Positions 11,979 through 23,469 of a DNA stretch of 64,000 bases are shown here, in pieces. Made by a program: the position numbers and the translations under genes. This DNA is from Mesocentrotus franciscanus (Eukaryota; Echinodermata; Echinoidea; Camarodonta; Strongylocentrotidae). How positions within the stretch are numbered: position 1 is the first letter of the stretch; each line of letters starts with the position of its first letter. The stretch covers positions 301,600 to 365,599 of the forward strand of contig CP137683.1 of assembly GCA_037976565.1 (NCBI GenBank), given 5' to 3'. The notes under the pieces are model-generated. The model saw only the letters and a list, made by a program, of their open reading frames with translations. It searched no databases and had not been told where the DNA came from.

Positions 11979-13647
11979 CTGAAACTGTGACCAATTGGTT
12001 CTCTGGTGTGCACGGTCATAGCTACGACTTCGATGTCTCTCATTCCTAGTCTTGTCTCTCTGTTTCTCCCTCTCAAGACTCCTTTCTCTAATCCTACCTC
12101 TGCTACTATCTCTCTTTGGCACTGCTGGCTTAGGCTTTCCCTGGCTGTTTGTAGCAGCTCTTCCTCCACTTCCATCGCTATCACAAGAACCTCTTCTTGA
12201 TCCTGTTCTCTTCCAAGGGAATAAGGAGCCATCACTGACTGTTAAGTTCAAATCATCTACTGGCTCCGTAGAGCTGGGTTTCTTGTCCCAGTAGACCTTA
12301 CTGTCCTGTGGTTTATCAGGGAGTAACTGACATTGATTAGATAGATGTACTACTCTCCCTGATGCTAAGGTTGGGGATCGTGAGATTGGCACCAGAGCAG
12401 TAGATGAACTACTAGAAATGATCTTAGAATCCTGATTCACAGACAACCTTCTCGCTTCATGTTTGGGAGACACGTTAATGTTCCTAGCATTCTGTGAGAG
12501 GTTATCTGCAGAGACCGAAGCAGAGACAGTAACACGCGTTGCGTGTGTTGAGTACTCCTCTCCTTTGAGGGATGCCTTGTGAGCACAGTGTACATCAGGA
12601 TCATCCACATGTAATGTTATCTTAGCAAGGCCTGCACTCCTACTTACTTTCACACTCTCCTGATCACTCTTCCATGTATGCATAGGTCCATCTGGGGAGT
12701 CTTCACCATCTGTTCTTTGTACACTTTGTCCATTGATAATACTCACTTGTCGGTTTAGTCTCCCTACCTCTGAACGTGTAGCTGAGTTACATAAATCATC
12801 ACAAGAAGAGGATCCATTCAGTCCCCTTTGGGGCTGAATCCTAAGCACCGCTTGTGCAGGTGAAAACCCTGAAGTAGAAAGCAAATTGTCCACGCTAGAA
12901 CTGTAGCCACGGCTCGAACTATTCTTTGAGGTATCTGCAGGTTCATTTGACAGTTGTGAGGAGTTGGCAAGTTTGGCTGCTTCATAATAGCTCTTGAGTG
13001 AGGCTACATGTCTCTGAGGTTGGGTGTCATGTTGTTCATGAGAGTCTGAGACACCTTCCGATGCAGCAAGACTATTTGGCTGTTTACTAGAACTTTGTGA
13101 ATTTAAAACGTTTGTTAATCGAAAAGTTTTCTGTTCTTTTGTCCCATGTGATGATTCCCCACCAGATGGATTAACTAATGGGACCTTCATTGGTCCTGCG
13201 GATTCATGGTTGATCGTAGATGCTGTCACTCGCTGGACTTTGTACTGTTGCCTAGAGTCTGTGATCTTTCTTTCATTCTTTTCATTGTGATACACATCAG
13301 AATTTGGCGTTGATGTGACCAGTTTGGTCTGGCTTCTATGCTCTGATACCCTGTATGTTGGTGTGTCCGTCAAGTAACTAATGTCACTCCTTTCTTTGAC
13401 TGACTCTGTGTCTTCACATTCCATACCCTTACCGACCACTACCACATCATTGCCATCTGACAATGATGACATGTTACTAGTCTGGGTACTGTACTCTGTC
13501 TCTTTTCTACCTTGGTCTTGAACCAAGCTTGTCTTGTGCTCTGTCTGCTTAGGTGTTTGATTGACAGCTTTATAGGCAGATGATGGATAGGCAACTTGAA
13601 GGATGTCTTCTTCTCTTGGGACAACAAACAGAGTCAGGTTGGTGTCA
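11979..13647 (-). CDS. ARHGAP21/23: ARHGAP21/23-like RhoGAP, large Ser/Thr-rich linker exon (aa ~160-716)
   Basis: This is the longest open exon in the window (556 codons). The acceptor is TCTTTTGCAG at 13648 and the donor is TTTCAG|GTATGA at 11979. It opens with the last PDZ strand (DTNLTLFVV) followed by EEDILQVAYPSSAY. The corresponding human ARHGAP21 segment has EDILQVAYSQDAY, which fixes the family. The rest is low-complexity, very rich in Ser, Thr, Gln, Asp and Asn, as expected for the disordered PDZ-to-PH linker. It ends in an Arg/Glu/Ser tract with RSRSYDR, a likely basophilic kinase site. One very large exon directly after the PDZ exons is also typical of vertebrate ARHGAP21. Start phase 1 and end phase 0 match its neighbours. 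Confidence 0.95.
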
Positions 13648-13800
13648 CTGCAAAAGACCAAAGAAAAAATAAGGTTGTTACTAAATACCATAAAGTTTGT
13701 TACTACAATTAGATTGATAATTTACTACATACTTCACTGCTATGAAAGCACAATAGGCTATGTATGGTAACTTGAGGACCTATAGCTTTAAAAGTTATTC

Positions 13801-13922
13801 TAAGGACTGAATTGAGGGACTAATGCCTTACAAAGGGGGGCTGTCACAACAACTTGGTTTCGCACTCAAGACCTCTCGATTACCAATCCACTGCTCTACC
13901 ACTGAGCCATCACACCACCATG
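13801..13922 (-). mobile_element. tRNA-derived SINE
   Basis: On the minus strand the head reads GTGATGGCTCAGTGGTAGAG, a good RNA polymerase III A box. Next come an anticodon-arm-like ATTGGTAATCGAGAGG and a decayed B box (GGTCTTGAGTGCGA). A non-tRNA body follows, on its way to the flanking AT-rich DNA. It cannot fold as a full functional tRNA because the B box and acceptor arm are degraded. It lies 150-270 bp upstream of the large ARHGAP exon. Confidence 0.7.
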
Positions 13923-15464
13923 TAAATACCACAAATAAGATCATTCACAATGCTGTATCAGATGATAAATAATACAAAATAAAAATGTATCACATATCAA
14001 AAAGTCTTTTGTGAAATCATCCTCCGGTATGATCATATGACCACATTCAACCTGCTCATGTGGCATTTATGCAAAATTATTTTTAAAAATAATGTACATA
14101 TCCAATATTAAATATTCTCCATACTTTATTTGTTCATCTTGAAGCATTTGGCTAATACACTATCATTCACCACCCTTTTTCTCTCTTTCTCTCTCTTTCT
14201 CTCTCTCCACTGTTGGCTTATTTTCTTTTTAAATCTTGAACCATTTCTGTCCTTCCCCCTCAATAAAGGATTTACATCCCTACTTCATTTTTCTATCAAT
14301 CTGTCCAAGTCATTGACATACTCATCAACTGCTCTTCCTCATTTTGTTTCCCCTTTCTGCATTGTATTTCCCTGTCATTGAATGGCAATCTATGTATGTT
14401 AGAAAAAATTGCACTTAAATTGAATAAGGACCTTGTAAGTGATTCATGTTGGTTGTTTATATAATGAAAGTTCTCATATAGCATTTTCAAGGAAGAGTTA
14501 ATTGATTATAATTGTATAGATAGATATAAAGTGAATCCATCTTTAATAATCAGTGATTTATTTTTAAGATTACATTATTGATATTGTATGCAATTTAAAT
14601 GGAATAGTGTGAATTTGCAATTATTCTGTGTAACACGGCACCAATTTCTAATATATCATTCACTTAAAGTAATTGTATGCCTACAATGCAGTGTACAAAG
14701 TATTTCATTGTGAACTCCTTCCCCCTTTTATTTTTTACGGGTAATAAATTTACTGAAGGAAATTAAGCAGAGATCTTTCTTCCTTTCATTGATCTTTCAA
14801 GGTTTACTGCATATAAGCTGCTTTAATGAGAGAAAGCTACTTTGTTATCTCTAAATCTATAGTCATTTAAGCCAAACTTTAATCCAAACTTGTATCCACG
14901 GATGAGAAACTTGATGTCAACACTAAAAACAAAAACAAAGAGTAGGGTATACGATAGAACCCTAAACAAACTTTAAAGTAATATAATAACACAAGGTGGA
15001 CATAAATTTGAATTTTTCATCAGAAAGAGTGATTCCCATTTTGACATTTTGTATTTAAATAGATTAGAAAGATTCATTCCCCCCAAAATAAAGTATTACT
15101 AGTCTTGAATGCTACATATCATCTGGCTGTCAGCTAGTTATATGGATGTTTTATTACTGCTTTTCTTGGACTTATTTTGAAAATGATAAGGTCTATTGCA
15201 TTCTGAAAGTAGAAGAAATGCAGCAAAGAAGGTGATTATCCCCTTATTAAATCAATACACTGAGCCCTCATCATGGGTCAGCCACATGGTATCCCATATA
15301 GTTATTGGCTTTCATGAACAAGCAGCTACTTCAAAATAAAGAAAGAATACTTTTAGATAGTTTGTATCATAGTGGACCACAAATACTGGAACACCACTAA
15401 AGACAGTTAAGAAATCAAAGGGATGACAGAAGGAAACTGATACATAAACAAAGGAAGAAAAAAA

Positions 15465-15996
15465 CATAACAACTATCAGAACAAGTCCAGGCAGAGGGCA
15501 TATGAAGGGACAAGTTTGGGCAGATTCAACCTAAATATTATATGAGAGAAAGAACATATTTATGTCATACCCTCACTCCTAATCTAGTAGTGTGAAACAT
15601 AACAACTATCAAAACAAGTCCTGGCAAATGGCATATGAAGGGACAAGTTTGGGCAGATTCAACCTAAGTATTATATGAGAGAAAGAACATAACTATGTCA
15701 TACTCTCACCCCTAATCTAGTAATGTGAAACATAACAACTATCAAAACAAGTCCTGGCAAAGGGCATATGAAGGGACACGTTTGGGCAGATTCAACCTAA
15801 ATATTATATGAGAGAAAGAACATAACTATGTCATACTCTCACCCCTCATCTAGTAATGTGAAACATAACAACTATCAGGACAAGTCCTGGCAAAGGGCAT
15901 ATGAAGGGACAAGTTTGGGCAGATTCAACCTAAATATTATATGAGAGAAAGAACATAACTATGTCATACTCTCACTCCTAATCTAGTAGTGTGAAG
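15465..15996. repeat. 4 x 133-bp tandem repeat
   Basis: Four head-to-tail copies of a 133-bp unit (starts near 15465, 15597, 15730 and 15863), marked by CATAACAACTATCA and GGGACAAGTTTGGGCAGATT. Copies are highly similar and intronic. No open frame persists. Confidence 0.93.
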
Positions 15997-16541
15997 CATA
16001 CAGGGTTCTACACATTAAGGAGATCATTTGAAGATAGATTCATAAGCAGGTTGAGGGAGAGATCCACCCTCATCTCTTTTAAATAAATAATTGTTGAAAT
16101 TGTGGGAGATTCTGAATTTCAATGGGGAACTATATCTCCATAAAACCCTTGTTATACTCTGCCCCTGCTTTAAGAAGGACTGAACAGAGGAGTGCGGGGT
16201 ACATAATTGTTAAAAAGGGGTTAGAAATGCACATAGTTCTGACCAAGTATACCATGGTATAATAAAGATAAAGACAAATATAACAATAAATGAATAAATA
16301 CCAATTGCACACTGGATTATTCAAGTCCACTGCCCAAATTAAGATATAGATATGGCTTCTTATCATTTGGTTGATCTGTACATTACAAAAACTGGAAAAT
16401 GTAAGTGTGTATATATGGATGCAATGTTTTATGCTAGAAGAAATACTTGTTTATGCTGTACAGTACAAAGTTTTGAGGGATTACAATGTCTTTAAATAGA
16501 TAATGAAAAATGCAGAGCCTTGAGCTCCATAACCCCTCCCC

Positions 16542-16549
<8 letters not shown>

Positions 16550-16616
<67 letters not shown>
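16550..16616. repeat. (TA)n microsatellite
   Basis: About 33 uninterrupted TA units preceded by nine A. Confidence 0.98.
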
Positions 16617-16617
<1 letters not shown>

Positions 16618-18730
16618 TGTATATATAATATATAATAAAAATATTTGGAGATAATTGAGACAGAACTGGTTGATGTACAGTGTATAACCAGACTACACTA
16701 CACAGTTTACACATTGAAAACAGAGCCCTGTATCTATACTTATAATTTCACATTATTTCCTATTCATTGTTTTTCATGCTAATTAGGCTGATGCAAATTA
16801 AAGAGGGATTTACAAACACATCAACATATATGGTCTGCACAGAAACATGGTCACTAGACAATGAAAGAGATCAGAGTAGAGAGAAAGACAGACAGAGAAA
16901 CAGAGAGACACGAGAGAGACAGAGAGAATAACACAAATTGTAATGATGATAACATTCATTATAAATTTTACATTGATAATTGTTGTGATGACAAAGATTA
17001 ATATGATGAGTGATATTGATTATGATGATGATTATAAATGGTAATGAAAATCATTAGAAATAATAATGATAATAATAATGATAGCATTACATGTATGATA
17101 AGAAAAGTATTGCAACTGGCACTGCGTTCTTATGGCAATATTAACAATAATAATAACAGAAAAAACAAATGTAATACCCATTGCCTAAGTAACCGAAAAC
17201 CCTATGAAAATCCTAAAAGAGAATTGATCTATGATAATAAAACAATTTATTCTAGATCAATATAGAAAAAAGCAGGAATGTGTTCTGCCTCATTTAGTGT
17301 TCATACTCTATCAGCATCTGACCCAATTAATTTTTCTGCTTCATTAAAATCCACCATCAATATAAATTTCTGCATGCCTAAATAAGTCAACTAAAGTTTA
17401 CTTGCTAAATGCTATTAGAAGGGATTAACTATATGACTGGGGTGAACAAGTGACTGAATATAGATTTCATCCTAAGCCATGTTATTTGAATGTACATGTA
17501 TACTCCTCTCACTTTAGATGATCATAAGATATTGGTCAGGCTTCCAAGCTGAATAAATCATTCCCCATCTTCCCCAAATGATAATCGTTTAAACTGAGTC
17601 CTGTGTAAGTATAGTCTACCCCTTCGCATAATCACCATTACTTCCCCACTTGCATGCAGTATGAGATATGAGGGAGATAACATAATAAAATAATGATGTT
17701 CTAAAAGAATTGAGAAAAAGGTGAGGAGGGAAAGAAGGAGGGGACGGGATGGTGAGGGTGGAAAATCACCTGCTCTGTTTCATATATGAGTCAATCCAAT
17801 ACAATAGAAATTACTTTTGGCAAAGAAAAAAAGTGATTAAAAACTACTTGTATTTGTGAATAAAGACTTTTTTCATGGCTAGTAACTTTCAAGTGCATCA
17901 TTTTTGTATGATTCAATCCAGTTATGGAATCAGGAATCTCAACCTTTAACAAAATTTGTGAAAGTGTCTGTTTTTAGAGTACACCTCCACCCCTCTTAAT
18001 AATAGATTATAATTGAGCACAAGTTGTGCTGAAACCCAACTGCTCCAAACCTCTATGCATCTGGAAAGAGAAAACTGGTTCATTGATTGTCTTACATTAT
18101 TGAGTTTGGTTCAAATATGTAGTCATGATTCATATAATGTATACATGTACCATATGAGAACAAAATCCCAAACAAAACGGAACTAACAAATGATTTGAGA
18201 GGGAGAGTGAGATTATTTGGTCTTTATTAAGATCACCCATCTGTTCTGTTTTATCATAATGTATTTTTTTGAGGAATATTGAATAAATATGGGTATATTG
18301 TAAATACTGAATATTAGGATACCATACATACAGCACAGCACAATATATCATATGACTATTACATGTAAACAAGGACCATATAGAGTACTATAGTTACCTG
18401 TATTTACTGTCAACAGCAATTAAGAATAGGACAGACAAAATCAGAATATTAGACAAAATACAACTACAATAACATTTGATGAAGAGCAGCAGATACACAT
18501 TTGAAAGATGAACACAAATTGAATGTGGATACAGAGACCAAACATTTATTTCTTGTATGTTTATAATATACATCCACTTCACCTATACACCATATTGATA
18601 CAGGCTAAATTTTATATTTCATATGTTTGCATCGATTTGATGGCGCATATAGGCATTTCTCAAATTGTCGTTCATGCTTGTACAGCGCACAGAGAAACAG
18701 ACCGTGTTTATTATAGGCTTTATAAATATT

Positions 18731-18783
18731 GTATTATTATTATTATTATCATTATTATTATCATTATTATTATTATTATTATT
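18731..18783. repeat. (ATT)n microsatellite
   Basis: ATT/ATC triplet run just before the 23-N gap. Similar AAT/GAT-rich DNA covers about 16935-17160. Confidence 0.95.
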
Positions 18784-18899
18784 TCATAAAATCCATTTGG
18801 ATTATTCATTTTATTGCTGTGTTGGCAAAAAAATATCAAATCTGATTTTGAAAATGATTTTGAAAATGATTTCAAAGACAAACAAATATTGATTTAAGT

Positions 18900-18922
18900 N
18901 NNNNNNNNNNNNNNNNNNNNNN
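18900..18922. other. Assembly gap, 23 N
   Basis: A short run of N between AT-rich microsatellite DNA and the CpG-rich stretch that may be the SET gene promoter. Confidence 0.98.
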
Positions 18923-19340
18923 CGTGTGTAAATGCCTTCGATCGTGGACTTTCACCAGAATACACACCTTAAAACCGTGGACACACAGGAATCGTGGACG
19001 TCCACGATTAGAACGCCTATTATTTTCGTCATTTACGTGGCCCAATGAGGGCGCTCTTAATATCTGGAAAATTTGACGAAGTCCACGTTAGAGGTAATAA
19101 ATAGTATCAGGAGTGTACGAATACACAGTTCGTGTGACAAAATTCTCCAGGAATCGTCGCGCATAAATGAATAACGCCCCTTTCGGCAGTGAGTGACGTG
19201 TAGAGATCTAGATCGATATCGAGCGCCAAAACTCGTATACCGTGCACGCGCAACCAAAATACCAACGTGATCGTGACAATGTAGCCGCACCAAGCACGGC
19301 GCGCAAGTTCGCAAGAGGTGTGATAAATCTTCAATTTCAG
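18923..19340 (+). promoter_or_regulatory. CpG-rich candidate promoter and 5' UTR exon of the nested SET gene
   Basis: Immediately after the 23-N gap the composition changes. CpG is frequent (GCGCGCAAG, GATCGATATCGAG, repeated CGTGGAC) in an otherwise CpG-poor window. The stretch ends at a strong plus-strand donor, TTTCAG|GTACGT, at 19340/19341. The next good plus-strand exon candidate starts at 21440. I read this as the transcription start and noncoding first exon of the SET gene. No TATA box or defined start site is evident, and part of the promoter may be in the gap. Confidence 0.35.
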
Positions 19341-19900
19341 GTACGTTTCTAATCATTTTTCTTTTCAAATACAGGATATTCATCTAGCCCAACATTTTGG
19401 GCTTAACTTGTGTGCGTTTTGGAGCTGAGAGAATTCAGCTTCATTACAAATTCGATGTAAGTCGCACAATCCGTTTAATGTATTGCAACTGCAAGAACTT
19501 GAGACTGTCTGTCAGGGGCGGATGCGGCCGCGGTAGGCCTACATAAGTCATAAGTTAGACTTTGTATGCTGGCTGGAGTACTCCAAGGCCAGGGTACACA
19601 CCTTTTTTCTTGTTGAATATAAAATGTTATAAAATATAATTTTAATCACAGTGCTTGGTAACACTAGATGCAGAAAATTCTTGAGATTACTTAAAAATAA
19701 AAGAGAAGAAGAAAAAATCATGAAGAAAATTTCTTTAGAACAAATCCTAAAGACTTAGATCTAGCCTAGTCAAAGACCTCTCGAGCGCTGTTGTAGTGTT
19801 TGATTGTCTTTTAAAGGTACGCACCTATCGCCACCAAGAATACATGGTAGGGTCTAATTATCTTCTATTTTATTTTCTTAATAACATCACATGGACAATA

Positions 19901-20319
19901 TGCCTAAGATTGTTGCATCATGTGCCTTGGCGTAACTCGCCCGACCCTAAAAAAGGAGCCGACCCTACCTTTTTTTTTTTTTTTTGCTATCGATATCTTT
20001 TTTTCGATAGTGATACTGATAGCGATCGCTATCGAAAAAAACCCGGAAAGTGTTTCGGCTGCGCATATTGCGCTTTTGAATGTTCAATTTTTCCACAAAA
20101 TAAACTTTCACTAGGTTCTGCATGTGTTTGAATGTATCCATGTAAACGTATGGTTGTATGTAATAGCGCCTGCATGAATAGTGGTGTGTGTGCAGGTTAC
20201 GAACGCACACAAAAATAAATAAATAAACAAATAAATAAATAAATCCCGACCGACCGACCCTATTTTTCAGGGGCCCGTTACGCCAATACAACAATTTTTT
20301 TGGGGGGGGGGCCTAAGCA
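19901..20319. mobile_element. Foldback element with CCGACCC motifs, copy 1
   Basis: The left end is TGCCTAAGATTGTTG and the right end CAACAATTTTTTTGGGGGGG then CCTAAGCA, roughly inverted. TGGCGTAAC and GTTACGCCA form inner inverted repeats, and GACCGACCC motifs flank a T-rich stretch. A relative lies at 37947-38326. Confidence 0.65.
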
Positions 20320-20929
20320 AGAAAACAGTGTCAAGGCATATTCTTTGAAGCCTGAACTTGTGATTGATCCCATACAAGTCACTTTGATACACTATGTCAC
20401 AACAATTCATTTTTAACCTCATCAATGTCAATTACTTATGTAATTTATTTTATTCACTAATATTTGAAGAACATATCCTGAAAATTTAAACAGGTTTCTT
20501 TATAAAAAAGAAATTAGAGCCACTTTCTTGATTCAGCAGTTATGCCACTTTTCAGGAAATTTCCTGATTTCAGGAAATTTGTGTGAGATGCTTGTGTACA
20601 AAAGTATAGGTAAAAGGTCACTTTCAAAAAAAAATTCTGGCTATTTCAGGAAATTTTATCTTCCATTTGTGGCATCTCTGATTCAGGTCCGTTTCGAGAA
20701 TAAGGCATATGAAGTGTTGATCCCCATAGTGTAATAATTAGTGATTAATTGGCAATTAACAGCTAAATTAAAAAGTTTGCATCAAATATGGTGTCATTTG
20801 TTGGGGAATAATAATTGGGACAACATATTTAAAAAAAAATCATTTTTTTGGCATTTTTCACCCTGAAATCGAATTTGGATGAACTTGTGACATGCGACCA
20901 AGCATGAATTTTAACTTCATGGCAGTGCA

Positions 20930-21385
20930 TACCGCCACACATGTGTGGCTGTAATTAAAGACACAAGCGTGTGGCAATATCCAACCCACGTAGGGCTCGA
21001 TACAGCCACACACTGCTCTTAACTGTATCAAATTGGACTTTGTGCATAAATGAATGAAGTGTTTTCATGTGGTACCGGTGGTGCCGGAAGGTGGTATACG
21101 ACGCGCACACTGCCAGTAGTAATACACCACAGAGGCACTACTACTGGCATTGTGCAGGCGTGCGTATACCGCGCCCCGGCTAGTAGTATAGTACAGTACC
21201 ATAGAATTATGTATAGTAAGTGCTACCGGCGCAGCGAACACCACATGAAAATTATGCATTTCTCATGCCCAAGTACAAAATCGATAGAGGTAAGAGCAGC
21301 GTTTAATTGGCTGTATCTAGCCCTACGTGGGTTGGATACCGCCATACACGTGTGTTTTAATTAAAGCCACACGCGTGTGGCGGTA
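20930..21385. mobile_element. CpG-rich nested foldback element
   Basis: Arms of about 80 bp are inverted: TACCGCCACACATGTGTGGC and CCAACCCACGTAGGGC on the left, GCCCTACGTGGGTTGG and CACACGCGTGTGGCGGTA on the right. Each arm contains its own small palindromes. The centre holds a second inverted pair (CACTGCCAGTAGTA/TACTACTGGCATTGTG). It ends 54 bp before the acceptor of exon 21440. Confidence 0.85.
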
Positions 21386-21439
21386 TTCATTTATTTTAAA
21401 AATATGACAATGGTATATATGCAATTTTTTCTCGTATAG

Positions 21440-21595
21440 ACTGTACAAATGGCAGCAGATGACTTAAATCTGGCTACAGAGGAGAAAGTGCAGATTCTTT
21501 TATACTTTATAGATCTTTACAAGGACAGTAGCATTTCGCACGAGGAACTCGTGGCAGTTGTTGTGGAGATTTTATTGCAATTGTGAAGCCTAAAG
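21440..21595 (+). CDS. Candidate first coding exon of the nested gene; 45-codon ORF ending in TGA
   Basis: The acceptor TTTTTCTCGTATAG precedes an ATG at 21449 in a favourable context (ACAAATGGC). The frame reads MAADDLNLATEEKVQILLYF and onward for 45 codons, a plausible acidic/hydrophobic helical segment. It then meets TGA at 21584-21586, 9 nt before a donor AAAG|GTACAG at 21595. The exon ends in phase 0, the phase expected by the SET-gene exon at 25630. It would be an ideal first exon except for that stop. It may be a real first exon with a nonsense or sequence error, a separate micro-ORF, or not an exon of this gene. Confidence 0.4.
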
Positions 21596-22189
21596 GTACA
21601 GTAAACTAGCTATAGAATGAAACTAATTTCTAAGTAAGAGACCATAAATTTGTGACTTGAATCTGTGACTTTTGAACTTTCTTCAGAATACCAATTGCCA
21701 AGATAAGACAAAATTTGTCTAGTATAAGATCCTTACACTAGCTGTTACACTTTAATACAGAACACTTCGCTAAGAGTGAAGACAATATTTAATTCCTGCA
21801 CAGTAGTCTTTGGGTGATAAGTTCAGGTTTTTCATTTTTTTTAGCACTAAATGATAATATTTCCAACATTTTTTGAGGATATGTAATTTCCTGGTACTTC
21901 ACGTAGCATACATCATGCAGCTCATTTTTGTTTTTACTGAATACATTGTTAACCAATGCCTTGAAGTTGAAGCCATTATGAATTAGACTCTTTTCCACAG
22001 AAATAGGATTTGCAATTCTAGTGCTTTCTGGTATACAGACTATTCACAGAGGCTATTAAATGTTTCATTTTAACCCAATTTGCAATAGGCAATTCCTGAT
22101 ATTTTTACAACACTTTTGAATGCACATTTTATGTTTTTGTTAGAGTTCCAAATAAAAAATTGAGTTAACTCCTGGTTAAAGCTCATTGT

Positions 22190-22315
22190 ACCAAAAGTTC
22201 AGTGTTTTGAAGGTTCGTTGTTCCAAAAATAAAGGTTCAATGTTCTGAAAATGAAATAAGGATCGATGTTCCAAAATAAACAAATTCAAGGTTTGCTGTC
22301 CCAAAATGAAATACT
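22190..22315. repeat. Degenerate ~30-bp repeat
   Basis: About four imperfect copies of GGTTCATTGTTCCAAAA-like units with A-rich spacers. Boundaries are unclear. Confidence 0.6.
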
Positions 22316-22850
22316 TAAGTGTACATGTGTGCTTTGAACTTTTAATTGAATGTATGAGTATTAAGAGCAAAACACACAGGCAAGCAAGTATAATTCTGAA
22401 TATGATGAGACCTGTGTTAAATTGAATGTCTTGGTACAGAAAAAATACAAGTTGCTTTTAAATACAGTCATGTAGTGCGTGTCAGAAAAAGGTAACCAAG
22501 ATTTATCTTGAATGATTTCTTGGATGTGGATAATTTTAGGGAAAATTCCAAGGCATCATTAATTAGATAATTGTCTCATGACACCAAGATGTCCTTCTTT
22601 TCCTCATGGATGACTACGCAAATGAATGAAAGTCAGAAATGGCTTTGCATAACTTTTGACTTTGACAGTTTTACCATTGATTGATTTCAGCTTGAATAAT
22701 GCCAACAAAAATAAGATTATGCTTGACTGAATTCTTTCAATTCGGACAAAATATAAGGAATTCATACCAATTCAAAGTTACCTTACATAAGTTATAACAG
22801 TTCTTGAATAGTTTCATAAGTCAAGTGGCTAAACGTGCATGAAGCAAGTT

Positions 22851-23467
22851 GATATCATGGGAGCATCCCATGAGTCCGACAGCCTACGAGTCCGACAGCT
22901 CACGAATCCGACAGAAATGAATATAAGCCTACTACATCGACATTTTTCAAAAAGAGGTTCTAGCTAGACATTTTGACTTTTAGGCTCGCTAGATCGACAC
23001 TGACAAATTATTTACTTTGAGACCGACACTACGCAAAAAGGGCCTACGAGACCGACTAACGTATTATAGTGCAATAGACCGACAAATTGGTAAAATATAT
23101 TGCTAGTCAGACAGTTCAGAAAATAGGAATCTAGTCCGCCAACAATAGATGGCACTATTCAATTGTCGGAGTAATGCGCAAAATTTATAAATTATCGGAC
23201 TAAAATACAATTTGAACTACTGTCGATCTAATCGGCTAAAAAGCAAACTGTCGGACTAATAGACCAATTTTACCTAGAGTCGGTCTCGTTTGTAAAATTT
23301 ATGTTTGGTCGTGCTCATAGGCATTTTTATAATTTTGTCGGATAAATGAGCTGTCGGACTCAAGTCCGTTTTTATTTAATGTCTATCTCGTTCACCAATT
23401 ATTAAAAATGTCGGCCTCGGGTTGTCGGACTCGTGGGCTGTCGGACTCGTCGGGAGTACCCGATATC
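22851..23467. mobile_element. 617-bp foldback built from GTCCGACA motifs
   Basis: GATATC marks both ends. The left arm carries GAGTCCGACAGC repeatedly, the right arm the inverse GCTGTCGGACTC. Many degenerate GACCGACA/TGTCGGTC words occur between them, oriented one way in the left half and the other way in the right half. It has no open frame. Confidence 0.8.
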
Positions 23468-23469
23468 AC

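Larger units (their letters stand above)
13923..18899. other. Intron sequence, no genes seen
   Basis: This is the 5-kb start of the 35.5-kb ARHGAP intron, counted in window order. Besides the 133-bp repeats, microsatellites, a CT-rich run (14175-14210) and a GA-rich run (16870-16930), I see AT-rich DNA without coding signal on either strand. Confidence 0.7.

Noticed and set aside
13854..13920. Functional tRNA gene
   Set aside because: The A box is good, but the B box and acceptor arm are degraded and a SINE body follows. Called as a SINE instead.
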